A stretch of DNA of 64,000 nucleotides, from NCBI GenBank assembly GCA_023388055.1, contig JAEWGW010000046.1:1-64000 (forward strand), in the 5' to 3' direction. Position numbers and translations under genes: made by a program. This DNA is from Bacillota bacterium (GTDB lineage Bacteria > Bacillota > Bacilli > Paenibacillales > NBRC-103111). The notes under the pieces were generated by a model. The model searched no databases, was not told where the DNA came from, and worked only from the letters and a program-made list of their open reading frames with translations. This document shows positions 1 through 9,857 of this stretch, one piece after another. Position 1 is the stretch's first letter, and every line of letters starts with the position of its first letter.

Positions 1-231
1 GTAAGCTCGTCACTTCCATGATACCAAACAAGTAGGGTGTTTTTTTGTCAATACGATTAAATCTACTGGAATTTTCCTTACGCACTCAAGGGTTTAAGTC
101 ATTTTTTCAGGTGCGAAAGTTGAGTAACTAACTTAGGCACTAATTAGCTTAGTTAACCCAGCTTTGGTGCCAGCCCCCATTTAGGTGTCACTCCTTACTT
201 GGTCATGCCCCGTACTCCTTTGCCGCGCAAC

Positions 232-264
232 AAAAGGCGCCCACCTCTGCCGGAGGTGAACGCC
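232..264 (-). terminator. Intrinsic terminator of the FAD oxidoreductase gene
   Basis: On the minus strand a hairpin with arms CACCTC (242-247) and GAGGTG (253-258), extended by an outer GGCG/CGCC pair, is followed by TTTTG. It lies just past the stop codon at 272. Bases 1-231 hold nothing I can assign. Confidence 0.75.
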
Positions 265-271
265 CCTCTCC

Positions 272-1741
272 CTAACCCTTGAACTCCTCCTCCCGGTAGG
301 CGAAGAAGTTCTCCAGCGTTTCCTCACGGCTGTCCGTAAACAGCTGGTCGGCAATGGCAGACGCCAGCTTGGGCACCGCGTTCCGCGTGCCGGAGATGGC
401 TGAGGCGGACAAGCCGCAGCTGGCCAATGCGGAATAATTGAAGATAAACACCCCGTGCAGCAGCCGCTTCCCTTCCTCACCCCGGCATGTCAGGGCGAAG
501 CCGGGGGTCAGATACGGGTGGGCGTCCAGCAGCGGGTTGGCCATTTCCGGCGGCGCCGCGTAGCGGTCCGCCCACCGGGCCGCATGAGGCTCAAGCAGCC
601 GGAGCTCCGGCCGCAGGCTCAGGTCGCTCAGCAGCCCGGTGCTGATAATCAGGAAGTCGAAGCCGAAGCTGCCTTTGGGGGTGGTCACCCGCACCTCCCC
701 CTCTTCCGCCACGCCCAGCCACGGGGAGCCCAGATGCAGCCGGAAGCCCGGCCACGCCGCCGCCCGCTGGTAGGTATCATTCGTTGGCGGCTGATTAAAT
801 TTAAAGAAGTGGGCGATGACAGCATACTTATCGGCATCCGGCAGGGTATGGAAACGTTCGATCATGCCGGAAACCTCCATCTGCCGGATGGGGTTCACCC
901 CAGGCAGCTTGTCGCGCCGCACAAACACGTGCACCTCCGCCGCCCCTTCGGTTAAGGCATAATTGGCGTTGTCGAAGGCCGAGGCACCGCCGCCCAGAAT
1001 GCCGATGCGTTTGCCCCTCAACGCCTCAAAGTCAATCCGCTCCGAGGTGTGGGCGTAGCGGTCCTTGGACAGCTGCTCTGCAATCATCCGCGGCACATGC
1101 CATTCCCCGCCGCCCTGGATGCCGGTGGCCAGCACCACTTTACGGGCTAGAATCACCTCAGGAGCTGCTTCCTCCCGGCCCCCGCTGCCCGTTGCCTTTT
1201 GCCTGTCACCAGACTCTTCGCGGTTCTCCCCGCCAGCCGCTCCGGACACCTCCAGATGCAGCCGGTGCAGCCCGTCACCCAACGGCTCCACCAGGGTCAG
1301 CCTCCGGCCGTTGCGCACCGGCAAAGCCAGCACCTGCCTGAACCAGCGCAGGTAGTTCATCCATTCGCCCCGGGGGATTTTATCCAGCTGCTCCCAGCCC
1401 TCCGGGCCATGCTGCGCCTCCCACCACGCCCGAAAGGTTAGCGACGGCACACCTAAATCGATGGAGCTCAGATGTTTGGGGGTACGGAGGGTTATCATTC
1501 TTGCATACGTGTCCCAAGGCCCCTCCAGCCCTTCGGGATTCTCATCGATGACCAGCACATTGTAGATTCTTTCGCGGAACAGCCCGAAGGCCGCACCCAG
1601 GCCGCTTTGGCCGCCGCCGACAATGACAACGTCATACACATGGCCCTCCGGACGGGAGGTTGGTTTCACCCAAGCGGGTCCGCCGAAAGCGATGCAGGAC
1701 AAATCTTGCTTCACACGCCGGTTCAGTTCCTCCAAGCTCAT
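272..1741 (-). CDS. FAD/NAD(P)-dependent oxidoreductase (flavin monooxygenase-like)
   Basis: Predicted two-dinucleotide-domain flavoprotein of about 489 residues. An N-terminal Rossmann motif VVIVGGGQSGLGAA binds FAD, and a second one in mid-protein, GKRIGILGGGASAFD, should bind NAD(P)H. This layout is that of the flavin-containing monooxygenase / CzcO group, so the likely reaction is NAD(P)H-dependent oxygenation or oxidation of a small molecule; the substrate cannot be read from the sequence. The frame is open to 2026, but I chose ATG 1741 because AAGGA precedes it by about ten bases and the protein starts MSLEELNRR; the upstream extension has no family character. It is monocistronic, divergent from the pectate-lyase-like gene, with its own promoter and terminator. 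Confidence 0.82.
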   Translation of the reverse strand: MSLEELNRRVKQDLSCIAFGGPAWVKPTSRPEGHVYDVVIVGGGQSGLGAAFGLFRERIYNVLVIDENPEGLEGPWDTYARMITLRTPKHLSSIDLGVPSLTFRAWWEAQHGPEGWEQLDKIPRGEWMNYLRWFRQVLALPVRNGRRLTLVEPLGDGLHRLHLEVSGAAGGENREESGDRQKATGSGGREEAAPEVILARKVVLATGIQGGGEWHVPRMIAEQLSKDRYAHTSERIDFEALRGKRIGILGGGASAFDNANYALTEGAAEVHVFVRRDKLPGVNPIRQMEVSGMIERFHTLPDADKYAVIAHFFKFNQPPTNDTYQRAAAWPGFRLHLGSPWLGVAEEGEVRVTTPKGSFGFDFLIISTGLLSDLSLRPELRLLEPHAARWADRYAAPPEMANPLLDAHPYLTPGFALTCRGEEGKRLLHGVFIFNYSALASCGLSASAISGTRNAVPKLASAIADQLFTDSREETLENFFAYREEEFKG

Positions 1742-1786
1742 GCTCCCACATCCTTTTAATCCATAATGGTGGTCTGGTATTTCCTT

Positions 1787-1815
1787 ATTATAGCTGCAAA
1801 AATCCCCCATGAAAA
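1787..1815 (-). promoter_or_regulatory. Putative sigma-A promoter of the FAD oxidoreductase gene
   Basis: On the minus strand TTTTCA (1815-1810) and TATAAT (1792-1787) are separated by 17 bases, about 45 bases upstream of the ATG. The -10 is perfect and the -35 is weak. The rest of the divergent gap (1742-2085) shows no second clear promoter for the plus-strand gene. Confidence 0.55.
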
Positions 1816-2085
1816 ATGAAAAAACCAGCATAACGGAGGATATATGCTGCACATTCCAGGTTATCTGCGGGCTATCGCCGGACAATATCTCCCTCATATT
1901 TCCAAATATACGGATTTCGCCTGAATAAGTGGGCTGAGGATTATAGGCAATCCGCAACAGCATTAAGGATAATAGCCCTGAAGGCAAGGTGGCCCGGCCT
2001 GTCCGTTCCGGTATTTTCTTGAACAAAGGCTGGTAGGGCTGCCATGCCCGCGACTACCATTTTATGCATGAAGGAGGAAAATGAA

Positions 2086-5000
2086 TTGCAATTTTTGTGG
2101 AATGGAAAACAACAAACGCTGAAGCAGACCGTTGTTTACGCTATGCTGCTGTCGCTTCTGTTCAGCCTGCTCCCTCCAGCCGCTTATGCAAGTGAGCCGC
2201 AGACGGGGCAGAGCTCCGGCCCCCTCTCACTCCCGGTGTACGATACCTTTGAGGATGGTGTGCTGCCTTCCGGATACACGGTGACGCTGCCTACCTCTGT
2301 TGTGCCTGGACAAGCTGTTGAGGTAACCGATGTCACCGGCACCGGAAACAGCTCCAGCAAAGCACTGATGGTAAACGATACGGGGGCGGGGAATGTCCAG
2401 TTCACCCGGTCCTTCGATAAACAAACCGGAGACGTGATCATTGAATCGGATTTTATGTTTCCGCAGGAAAGCGGAACCTCCTCCCTGTTCGAGGTCAAAA
2501 ATGCCGAAGGCAATAAAACCGCCTTTATTATCGGTGTCCGTGTTCCCACCCAGCCTGAGCAGAGGACCAGCGGCCAAACCCTGATCTATGATCTCAAGAA
2601 CAGCCAATATTACGGCCTGATGAATCCGTTTTTGCCGCTGAATCAGTGGCATAACATTCGCATGGAGATTAAGACGGCGCAAAATAAAGTCGCCATCTAT
2701 ATCGACAGCCAATTTGTGAATGAATTTAGTTTTACCACTGCCGATGTGGGGAATATCGGGCAAGTGCTCTCCAAAACTCCCGGCGGCGGTAAGGGCCAGT
2801 TCCTTATCGACAACTTTAGGGTATACACCCCCTCAACCGGCGGAGAAAATGGCGGGGGCAGCGGACCGGAGAATCCGGATATGGACGCACCCGGCTCCCT
2901 GAACGGGTATGTGAACGAGGTGAACGGCGCTCCGGCTGTATGGCTGAATTGGGAGTCGGTAACAGACGCTGTTTATTACAACGTCAAACGCAGCGAAACC
3001 CGAGACGGAGCCTACACCACTCTGCAATCCGTAGCGCAATCCGTCTACTCTGTGATGGACAGCTCGGTTACAGCCGGGAAAACCTACTTTTACACCGTAA
3101 CGGCCAGCACCCACAATGTGGCGGCCGGTGCAACCGGAGGCACTGAATCGGCTCCCTCCAACATTTTTGAGATTACGGCGGAGCTGCCGGACAGCGGCAT
3201 CGCCGTCAACATCCCCGCCTTCCCCGGTGCTGAGGGCGGCGGCAAATACGTCACCGGCGGACGCGGAGGCGAGGTGTATATCGTTGACACTCTAGCCGAC
3301 TACACCAAGAATGAAGCGGCTATCCCCGGCTCTCTGCGGGATGCAGTGAGCAAGGATAACCGCACCATTATTTTCCGCGTGGGCGGTACCATTCATCTGA
3401 AGGAATCCCTGAACATTACCGGCTCCAATCTGACCATCGCCGGCCAAACGGCGCCGGGAGACGGCATCACGGTGGCTGACTATACCACCAATATCAATGC
3501 CAATAACATTGTTATCCGGTATGTGAGCTTCCGGCTGACCGACCGTTATCCCAGCGAGGACGACTCCCTGGGCGCCCGGTATTACAAGAACATCATTATC
3601 GACCACTGCTCCTTCAGCTGGGCCGTGGATGAGGTTGTAAGTCTTTATGACAACGTGAACGTGACTGTCCAATGGTCCATTTCGTCCGAGGCCATGCTTA
3701 TGACCACCCACCAGAAGGGCAGACACGGCTACGGCGGCATCTGGGGCGGCAAAAACTCCACCTACCACCACAACCTGATTGCCAACAGCACCAGCCGCAA
3801 CCCCCGTTTCCCCACGGATAAGCGGGAATTTGATTCGGTGGATATGGCCAACAACATCATCTACAACTGGGGAATGGCCTCCACCTACGGAGGCGGCGAA
3901 GGTAACTATAACGTACGGGACAACTACTACAAGTACGGGCCCAGCACCTACTACGGCGTCCGCAGCCAGTTGTTCAGCGAAGCGGGCACCACTAATTACG
4001 ACACCAATATGTATGTGGGCGGCAACTATATGGACGGCTCCCCCTCCGTTACCGAGGATAATTGGAAAGGCGTCCTGAAGATCATTGACCCCACCGTCAA
4101 GCACGACACTCCCTTCGAGGTCCGCGGAGAGTATGACAATGGCGTTGCCCCTGAGAATTACGGCACGTATCAATCGGTACCCGCTTTGACTGCTTATGAG
4201 CAGGTGCTGGCCGATGTGGGCGCAACCCTGCCCAGACGGGATGCCATTGATGCCCGGATCGTCAACGAGGTCAAGAACCGCACCGGCTATCACATTAACT
4301 CTCCCAAGGAGGTAGGCTGGCTGTACGAGGATTACACCACCGTTCCTTCGGATGTGGTGGATACGGACAAGGACGGCATTCCCGACAGCTGGGAGCTGGA
4401 GCATGGCCTGAACCCGCAGGACGCCTCCGACCGCAACAAAACGAATCTGGCCAAGTCCGGCAGCTTTTCCTCCATCGGCATTGTGCCCGGTTATACCAAT
4501 CTGGAGGTGTATCTGGCCTGGCTGATCGAGGATCTGAAGCAGGGCAGCAGGCATGTGGACAATCCTTATGTCACCCTGCAGCTGACCGACAGCCAGAATA
4601 ACCCGCTTGGCCACAACAGCATTGCCGAAACCGGCAGCAGCTTGAACTTGTCGGCAACAACCCTGTCCGGTTGGGGCAAAAACATCAGCAAGGTAGAGTT
4701 CATCATCGACAGCCAGCTGGCGGGAACGGCAGCCTCGTATCCGTACACCTTCACTTGGAGCAATATTCCGGAGGGCACCCATTATCTGGTGGCAAAAGCG
4801 ACCGACAGCACCGGATTGGCTACCCATACCGGCAACCTGACGGTTCACGTGAATACCACCACCGCCAAAGGTGACTGGAGCTCTGCAGATATCGGGGGTT
4901 CCGCCACCGGCTACATTCCGGGACATCTGTCGGTAAAAGATAACGGCAGCCTTACCCTGAAATCTGGGGGAGATATCGGCGGCAAAGCCGACAATTTCCA

Positions 5001-8000
5001 TTTTGCTTACCAGGAGCTGACCGGCAACAGTGAGATCACTGCCCGGTTGGACCATATCACTGCTACGGATGACAATGCGGAAGCGGGCGTTATGATCCGC
5101 GAGTCCTTGGACCCCAATTCCCGGATGGCGCTGATGGCTGTCGCTTTTGTTAAATACGGCAAACAAGGTGTGATGCTGGTCCGCAGCGAAAACGGCGGCA
5201 GCACCCAGCGTATTGAAAATGAAGTATTCGTTTCCACGCCCCACTGGGTCAGACTGGTCCGGTTCGGCAATCAGGTGACAGGCCTGATTTCGGAGGATGG
5301 AGCAAACAACTGGCGGAAGGTCGGATCCGTAACGCTGAATCTGCCTGATGACAAGCCCATCTATGTGGGTCTTGCCGCAGATGCCTCCAAGCCGGATGAC
5401 GACGTGTGGAAATATAACGCCTCCACCTTCGGGCAAGCCGTTATTCATGCCCTTCCGGATGATTATCCGGTGGCTCCGGGAGGCTTGAAGACCTCTATTG
5501 AAGAGGGCGATAACGAAATCAAGGTAACCTGGGACGCAGCGGAAAATGCCCATACCTATACGTTGAAGCGCGGCGATACCCCGGGCGGACCGTACAAGGT
5601 GATCCAAGCCGGCATCACCGATACCTCCTTCACCGACTCCGGGCTGGTGGCCGGGAAAACCTATTATTATGTGGTATCCGCCACCAATGGGGCTGGCGAG
5701 CAGGGCTTCGATTCCTCTGAAATTAGCGGCAAACCTACCGGCCCTGCGGAAAATATCTTCTACGTGGATGACAGCTTCGAGGAGGAGCCCATCGACTCTA
5801 CTCCGGCGGCATATGTGCCCAGTCTGCCTAAGAATGGCGGTTTTGAGGCCGTGAAGGTCGTCACCGTAGAAAAGGACGGCAACCCGAACAACAAGGCATT
5901 GCTGGTAGCCGATCAGGGGGCCAACTCGGATGAAATGCTGCAAAGCGTCAGCTTTTTCCGCCAATTCGAATCTCTGAAGAATACGGTTGTTATCGAAGCG
6001 GACTACATGCTTCCGGAGGCCAGCGGCAATGCGGTGCTCCTGCAGATCAAGAGCCGGGACGACAGCAAACGCGCCTTCTCCATCGGTATGCGCAAGCCTA
6101 CCCTGCCTGCCGATGCCAACAAAAACGACATTACGCTTGTGTACGATAACGGCTCCTCCAGCTTTTATGCGCTGATGGATGTACCGTATACCAGCTTCAA
6201 GAATCAATGGTTTACGATTAAGCTGAAAATGAATGTGGCGGAGGGGGATGTCACCATCTCGGTAAACGGCAAGGAAATTGCCACCTTCACCGATTACAAG
6301 GATATCGAGAACTTCAAGAAACTGGGCATCGGCCGGTTGTACTCCGCTACTCCGGGCGGGGGTTCGGGAACGTACTACATCGACAATGTAAAAGTGTACG
6401 TGGAGCCCATTGCCCATCCGACTGGGCTGAACGCCATTGCCGGAGACGGTGTGGTGAATCTGAGCTGGACCGCCTCGGAGGATGCGGGAGCCTACACCGT
6501 TCTGCGCAGCACCAAGGAGGAAGGGCCATTTACTCCGGTGGAGGCCACGGAAGCCCAGCCTAACCCGGTACCGGCTACAGTCACCCGGTTTGCCGACAAA
6601 ACCGCAGTGAACGGCACCACCTACTACTACGTGGTGACTGCCGAGAATCCGCAAGGCAAATCGGCGTATTCCAATGTTGTACGTGCAGTGCCTGTTGCTA
6701 CGGAGAACGGCAATGGCGGCGGTAATGGTGGCGATGGCGGAGACAATGGAGATAATGGCGGAAACTCCGGCAATAGCGGGAACGACACCGGAAACTCGGG
6801 CGGCGGTACTTCCGCTCCTTCCACTCCTGCTCCTGGGCAGACTACAGACGATATCGTGCTGGGCAAGGACGCTGCCCAAGTACGTGAAGAGCAAACGCCC
6901 GATGGTACTAAGCTGCACGTTGCTGTAGTGGATGCAGCCAAATTAGCGGATGCCCTCAAAAAAGCGGCAGCCGACAAAACCGGCAAGGTTACACTGGATC
7001 TCAGCTCCGCCGTGGATAACGCAGCAGCCGTACGTACGGAGCTTCCCGTATCGGCCCTCGCCGAAGCTGGCAGCGTGGATTTGCTGGTCAAAACCGCACT
7101 GGCGGAAGTGAAGCTCCCCGCGCAGCTGATCCTGTCCCAGCTGAAGGATCAAACAGCTGGCACTCTGCAAGCAACAATTGCAGCTGGAAGCGCACAGCTT
7201 CAGGAAAAGGCCGCACAAGCAGCCACACAAGCGGGTTATCAATTGTCCGTACAGCCTGTGTCCGTAACCCTGGCTGTGGAAGCGGCAGGCCGGAAGCAGG
7301 AGCTGACCTTCAGCAGCGGCTATGCTTCCTTAATCCTGACTTACAGCAGACTGTTGAACAGTGCCACAGCAGCAGGCGTCATCATTGATCCTGTCACCGG
7401 AGAAGCCAGCTTTGCTCCGGCTATCATCGAAACAGTCGGCGGTCGTACCCAGGTCACGGTGCTTCATAAAGGCGACGGAATTTACGCTGTGGTGCAAGGC
7501 TCCAAAACCTTCACCGACACAGCCGAACATTGGGCCAAGCCGGATATTGAGCTGCTTGCCTCCAAGCTTCTGATCCAAGGGACCGATACCCATAGCTACT
7601 CTCCTGACCAAGCCATTACACGGGCAGAGTTTGCAGCGCTTCTGGTTCGTTCCCTGGGATTGCAGGCTTCCGGTCAGACAGCCAGCTTCACGGATGTTGC
7701 CTCAGGCGTATGGTATGCGGACGCAGTTGCCGCCGCCGCAGGTGCAGGCCTGATCGAAGGCTTCGACAACGGCGAGTTCCGTCCCGGCGCTAACATCTCC
7801 CGCGAGGAGATGGCGGTGATGGCGGCTCGGGCCGCCCGTTATGCGGGAGTGGATACTCGTGCCTCCGAACAGACCGCCGGTTATACCGACAGCAGCATCG
7901 TTAGCGGTTGGGCTCAGAGCTCCATGGCATGGGCCACGGAGAAGGGGATTATCCAAGGAACCGACGAACAGCGTCTGGCTCCCCGGGATACTGCTACCCG

Positions 8001-8058
8001 GGCACAATCCGCTACCATTCTGAAGCGTGTGCTGCAAGCCATGAGCTTTATCAACTAG
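2086..8058 (+). CDS. Giant SLH-anchored pectate-lyase-like (PL1) surface protein
   Basis: Secreted multidomain protein of about 1990 residues. I place the start at TTG 2086, because AAGGAGG (2071-2077) is eight bases upstream and overlaps the in-frame ATG codons at 2044 and 2068. The signal peptide ends near PPAAYA. Domains in order: LamG-like sandwich (about 48-250), fibronectin III (272-363), right-handed beta-helix polysaccharide lyase (374-735, with FPGAEGGG, IIIDHCSFSW and RNPRFP typical of PL1 pectate lyases), a calcium-loop segment DTDKDGIPDSWELEHGLNP (758-776), Ig-like (828-925), a second beta-sandwich (928-1125), fibronectin III, LamG-like, fibronectin III, a Gly/Asn-rich linker (1539-1575), an unassigned region, then three SLH repeats (1807-1985). 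Family knowledge says SLH repeats bind pyruvylated wall polymer, so the lyase should sit on the cell surface. Exact pectic substrate is inferred. Confidence 0.9.
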   Translation: MQFLWNGKQQTLKQTVVYAMLLSLLFSLLPPAAYASEPQTGQSSGPLSLPVYDTFEDGVLPSGYTVTLPTSVVPGQAVEVTDVTGTGNSSSKALMVNDTGAGNVQFTRSFDKQTGDVIIESDFMFPQESGTSSLFEVKNAEGNKTAFIIGVRVPTQPEQRTSGQTLIYDLKNSQYYGLMNPFLPLNQWHNIRMEIKTAQNKVAIYIDSQFVNEFSFTTADVGNIGQVLSKTPGGGKGQFLIDNFRVYTPSTGGENGGGSGPENPDMDAPGSLNGYVNEVNGAPAVWLNWESVTDAVYYNVKRSETRDGAYTTLQSVAQSVYSVMDSSVTAGKTYFYTVTASTHNVAAGATGGTESAPSNIFEITAELPDSGIAVNIPAFPGAEGGGKYVTGGRGGEVYIVDTLADYTKNEAAIPGSLRDAVSKDNRTIIFRVGGTIHLKESLNITGSNLTIAGQTAPGDGITVADYTTNINANNIVIRYVSFRLTDRYPSEDDSLGARYYKNIIIDHCSFSWAVDEVVSLYDNVNVTVQWSISSEAMLMTTHQKGRHGYGGIWGGKNSTYHHNLIANSTSRNPRFPTDKREFDSVDMANNIIYNWGMASTYGGGEGNYNVRDNYYKYGPSTYYGVRSQLFSEAGTTNYDTNMYVGGNYMDGSPSVTEDNWKGVLKIIDPTVKHDTPFEVRGEYDNGVAPENYGTYQSVPALTAYEQVLADVGATLPRRDAIDARIVNEVKNRTGYHINSPKEVGWLYEDYTTVPSDVVDTDKDGIPDSWELEHGLNPQDASDRNKTNLAKSGSFSSIGIVPGYTNLEVYLAWLIEDLKQGSRHVDNPYVTLQLTDSQNNPLGHNSIAETGSSLNLSATTLSGWGKNISKVEFIIDSQLAGTAASYPYTFTWSNIPEGTHYLVAKATDSTGLATHTGNLTVHVNTTTAKGDWSSADIGGSATGYIPGHLSVKDNGSLTLKSGGDIGGKADNFHFAYQELTGNSEITARLDHITATDDNAEAGVMIRESLDPNSRMALMAVAFVKYGKQGVMLVRSENGGSTQRIENEVFVSTPHWVRLVRFGNQVTGLISEDGANNWRKVGSVTLNLPDDKPIYVGLAADASKPDDDVWKYNASTFGQAVIHALPDDYPVAPGGLKTSIEEGDNEIKVTWDAAENAHTYTLKRGDTPGGPYKVIQAGITDTSFTDSGLVAGKTYYYVVSATNGAGEQGFDSSEISGKPTGPAENIFYVDDSFEEEPIDSTPAAYVPSLPKNGGFEAVKVVTVEKDGNPNNKALLVADQGANSDEMLQSVSFFRQFESLKNTVVIEADYMLPEASGNAVLLQIKSRDDSKRAFSIGMRKPTLPADANKNDITLVYDNGSSSFYALMDVPYTSFKNQWFTIKLKMNVAEGDVTISVNGKEIATFTDYKDIENFKKLGIGRLYSATPGGGSGTYYIDNVKVYVEPIAHPTGLNAIAGDGVVNLSWTASEDAGAYTVLRSTKEEGPFTPVEATEAQPNPVPATVTRFADKTAVNGTTYYYVVTAENPQGKSAYSNVVRAVPVATENGNGGGNGGDGGDNGDNGGNSGNSGNDTGNSGGGTSAPSTPAPGQTTDDIVLGKDAAQVREEQTPDGTKLHVAVVDAAKLADALKKAAADKTGKVTLDLSSAVDNAAAVRTELPVSALAEAGSVDLLVKTALAEVKLPAQLILSQLKDQTAGTLQATIAAGSAQLQEKAAQAATQAGYQLSVQPVSVTLAVEAAGRKQELTFSSGYASLILTYSRLLNSATAAGVIIDPVTGEASFAPAIIETVGGRTQVTVLHKGDGIYAVVQGSKTFTDTAEHWAKPDIELLASKLLIQGTDTHSYSPDQAITRAEFAALLVRSLGLQASGQTASFTDVASGVWYADAVAAAAGAGLIEGFDNGEFRPGANISREEMAVMAARAARYAGVDTRASEQTAGYTDSSIVSGWAQSSMAWATEKGIIQGTDEQRLAPRDTATRAQSATILKRVLQAMSFIN

Positions 8059-8072
8059 TGGCAGTTTAAAAG

Positions 8073-8113
8073 AAACAGGCAGAAGGGGATGGCTTCCTCT
8101 CTGCCTGTTTTTT
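8073..8113 (+). terminator. Terminator of the SLH lyase gene
   Basis: Arms AAACAGGCAGA (8073-8083) and TCTGCCTGTTT (8099-8109) form an 11-base perfect stem followed by a T run, 15 bases after the stop codon. Confidence 0.9.
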
Positions 8114-8179
8114 GCTTGTCCGGTTTTTACATGCCATACTTGTATCAATGATTTAACGATGAAAAAGGAGGCAGTTAGG

Positions 8180-9262
8180 ATGAAACAGGCGCAATTTGCC
8201 ATTATCGGAGGCGCAGGCTTCCGGGCCCAGGCCTTCCTGCGGATTGCCCGGGCTTTGCCCAACCACTTTCGTGTAACCGGATTGGTGGTCCGTCAGGCGG
8301 AGAAAGGATTGGCCATGGAGGAGGAATGGGGCATCCCCTCTTACCGGACCGTGGAGGAGCTGCTGGCTCAGGGACGTCCCGACTTTATCGTAGTATCTGC
8401 GGGGAAGGGAGCTGCATCGGAGATTCTGCCGGATCTGGCGGAACGGGGAATTCCGGTGTTGTTGGAGACACCTCCCGCCTCCGATCTGGCTGGACTTCAA
8501 CAGGTGCACGAACAGCTGATTTTGCCGGGAGCACGGGTTCAGGTAGCGGAGCAGTACCATCTGTCCCCCCTTCATGCAGCCAGGCTGGCTGTTATCGGTC
8601 AAGGTAGGCTGGGGAGAGTGACGGAGGCCACCGTATCCATTTCGCAGTTTTATCATGCCATCAGCTTAATGAGGAAATATTTGGGCATTGGGTATGAAGA
8701 CGCCGAAATAACAGGCATGCGGTTTCTGTCCCCGCAGATTGCCGGACCCGGCCGGGCAGGTGTACCGCAGGAGGAGAAGCTGGTGCAGCAGCCGCGGGAC
8801 CTGGTGTGGTTTCATTTTGGCGACAGACTGGGCATCTACGACTTTACCAAGGACCAGCACCGCTCCTGGATCCGCTCCAGTCATGTGTCGGTGCGGGGGG
8901 AACGGGGCGAGATCACAGACCGGCGGCTGAATCTGCTGATTGATTACCAGACGCCGCTTCCTTTGGAGCTCAAGCGGGTCAACCGGGGGGAAGAGGAAAA
9001 TTTGGAGGGGTATTTTCTGGAGGGGATTCTTGCCGGGGACAGCTACGCTTACCGGAATCCCTATACGCCGGCCCGGCTATTGGACGATGAGCTGGCCATG
9101 GCCGCGTGTCTGACCCGGATGGCCGAATATGCCGCCGGAGGCGAAAGCTTCTACAGCCTGGCGGAGGCCTGCCAGGATACGTATTTGGGTTTCATCGCCG
9201 AGGAGGCCATCCTCACCGGCAAAACCCTGCGGACAGAGCCGCAGCCGTGGGCTGAACAATAG
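8180..9262 (+). CDS. Gfo/Idh/MocA-family oxidoreductase
   Basis: NAD(P)-dependent sugar or sugar-derivative oxidoreductase of about 360 residues. The N-terminal Rossmann fold starts FAIIGGAGFRAQAF, a variant of the family glycine motif, and is followed by the alpha/beta C-terminal domain. In place of the usual EKP lysine motif I see LLETPPASDL near residue 100, so the catalytic lysine of classical members seems absent; activity may differ. ATG 8180 is chosen over ATG 8159 because AAGGAGG lies eight bases upstream of it and starts inside the longer version. It follows the lyase gene behind a strong terminator, so it probably has its own promoter. A role in pectin-sugar metabolism is only suggested by position. 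Confidence 0.78.
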   Translation: MKQAQFAIIGGAGFRAQAFLRIARALPNHFRVTGLVVRQAEKGLAMEEEWGIPSYRTVEELLAQGRPDFIVVSAGKGAASEILPDLAERGIPVLLETPPASDLAGLQQVHEQLILPGARVQVAEQYHLSPLHAARLAVIGQGRLGRVTEATVSISQFYHAISLMRKYLGIGYEDAEITGMRFLSPQIAGPGRAGVPQEEKLVQQPRDLVWFHFGDRLGIYDFTKDQHRSWIRSSHVSVRGERGEITDRRLNLLIDYQTPLPLELKRVNRGEEENLEGYFLEGILAGDSYAYRNPYTPARLLDDELAMAACLTRMAEYAAGGESFYSLAEACQDTYLGFIAEEAILTGKTLRTEPQPWAEQ

Positions 9263-9305
9263 GCCGATCGTTAGGGGACGCCTAAGCCCACCTTTATCCG
9301 CCATC

Positions 9306-9485
9306 CTGCAAAAGTGCAGTTATTTCTAGCGGATTTCCTCCACAGTGGCCCCGAAATGCAAAAGTGCAGTTATTTCAGGCCAACTGGAGCATTTGGGGGA
9401 AAAGGCTGCGGATTAACTGCACTTTTGCAGTTAAAGCGGCATAAAAGCCTCTTCCGCACAAAAATAGATGTATTTTTGCAGGATG
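9306..9485. repeat. Four-unit intergenic array A1 (F-F-R-R)
   Basis: Two forward units CTGCAAAAGTGCAGTTATTT begin at about 9306 and 9357. Two reverse units begin at about 9411 (ATTAACTGCACTTTTGCAG) and 9462 (degenerate, AAATAGATGTATTTTTGCAG). Spacing is about 50, 54 and 51. Each unit is itself a small hairpin, CTGCA-AAAG-TGCAG. The array lies between the convergent genes ending at 9262 and 9858. Confidence 0.75.
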
Positions 9486-9495
9486 TGGAAAGCGT

Positions 9496-9828
9496 GATTA
9501 GTGGAGTCGTCGCATCCTTTTGCGTAAATGGCAACTTTGGAGGATAGGCGGAACACGATTGCGGCATTCAAGAGACACAATTAGTGGAGCCGACGCATTC
9601 TTTTGTGCACACGGCAATCAGTAGCATGCGGGAGACACCAAACGTTTCGAATTCTTGCATCCTTGTGAGCGGGAACAACAAAAAGCAGGCGCCGTACCCA
9701 CCCCGAGCAGCGACCCGCAGGCAGGCACCTTTTGTTCAAGGTGTCTATCTGGCGGACAACAGCCCAGCGGGAATTGGCCCTGCTTCTATTTTTACCTTCT
9801 AGCTTAACCCCTTTTACCTTCTAGCCTA
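9496..9828. repeat. Short direct repeats in the convergent gap
   Basis: ATTAGTGGAG(T/C)CG(T/A)CGCAT followed by a C/T-TTTTG stretch occurs near 9497 and again near 9580. Further on, TTTTACCTTCTAGC occurs twice (about 9789 and 9809). No credible gene lies in this segment. Confidence 0.5.
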
Positions 9829-9857
9829 ATCTCCCTGAAGCTTGCTCACTGCCCCTC

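Noticed and set aside
3292..6918. 1208-codon open frame on the minus strand inside the SLH lyase gene
   Set aside because: It is antisense to a protein with clear domains; the open frame follows from GC-rich codon use and has no ribosome site or family signal.
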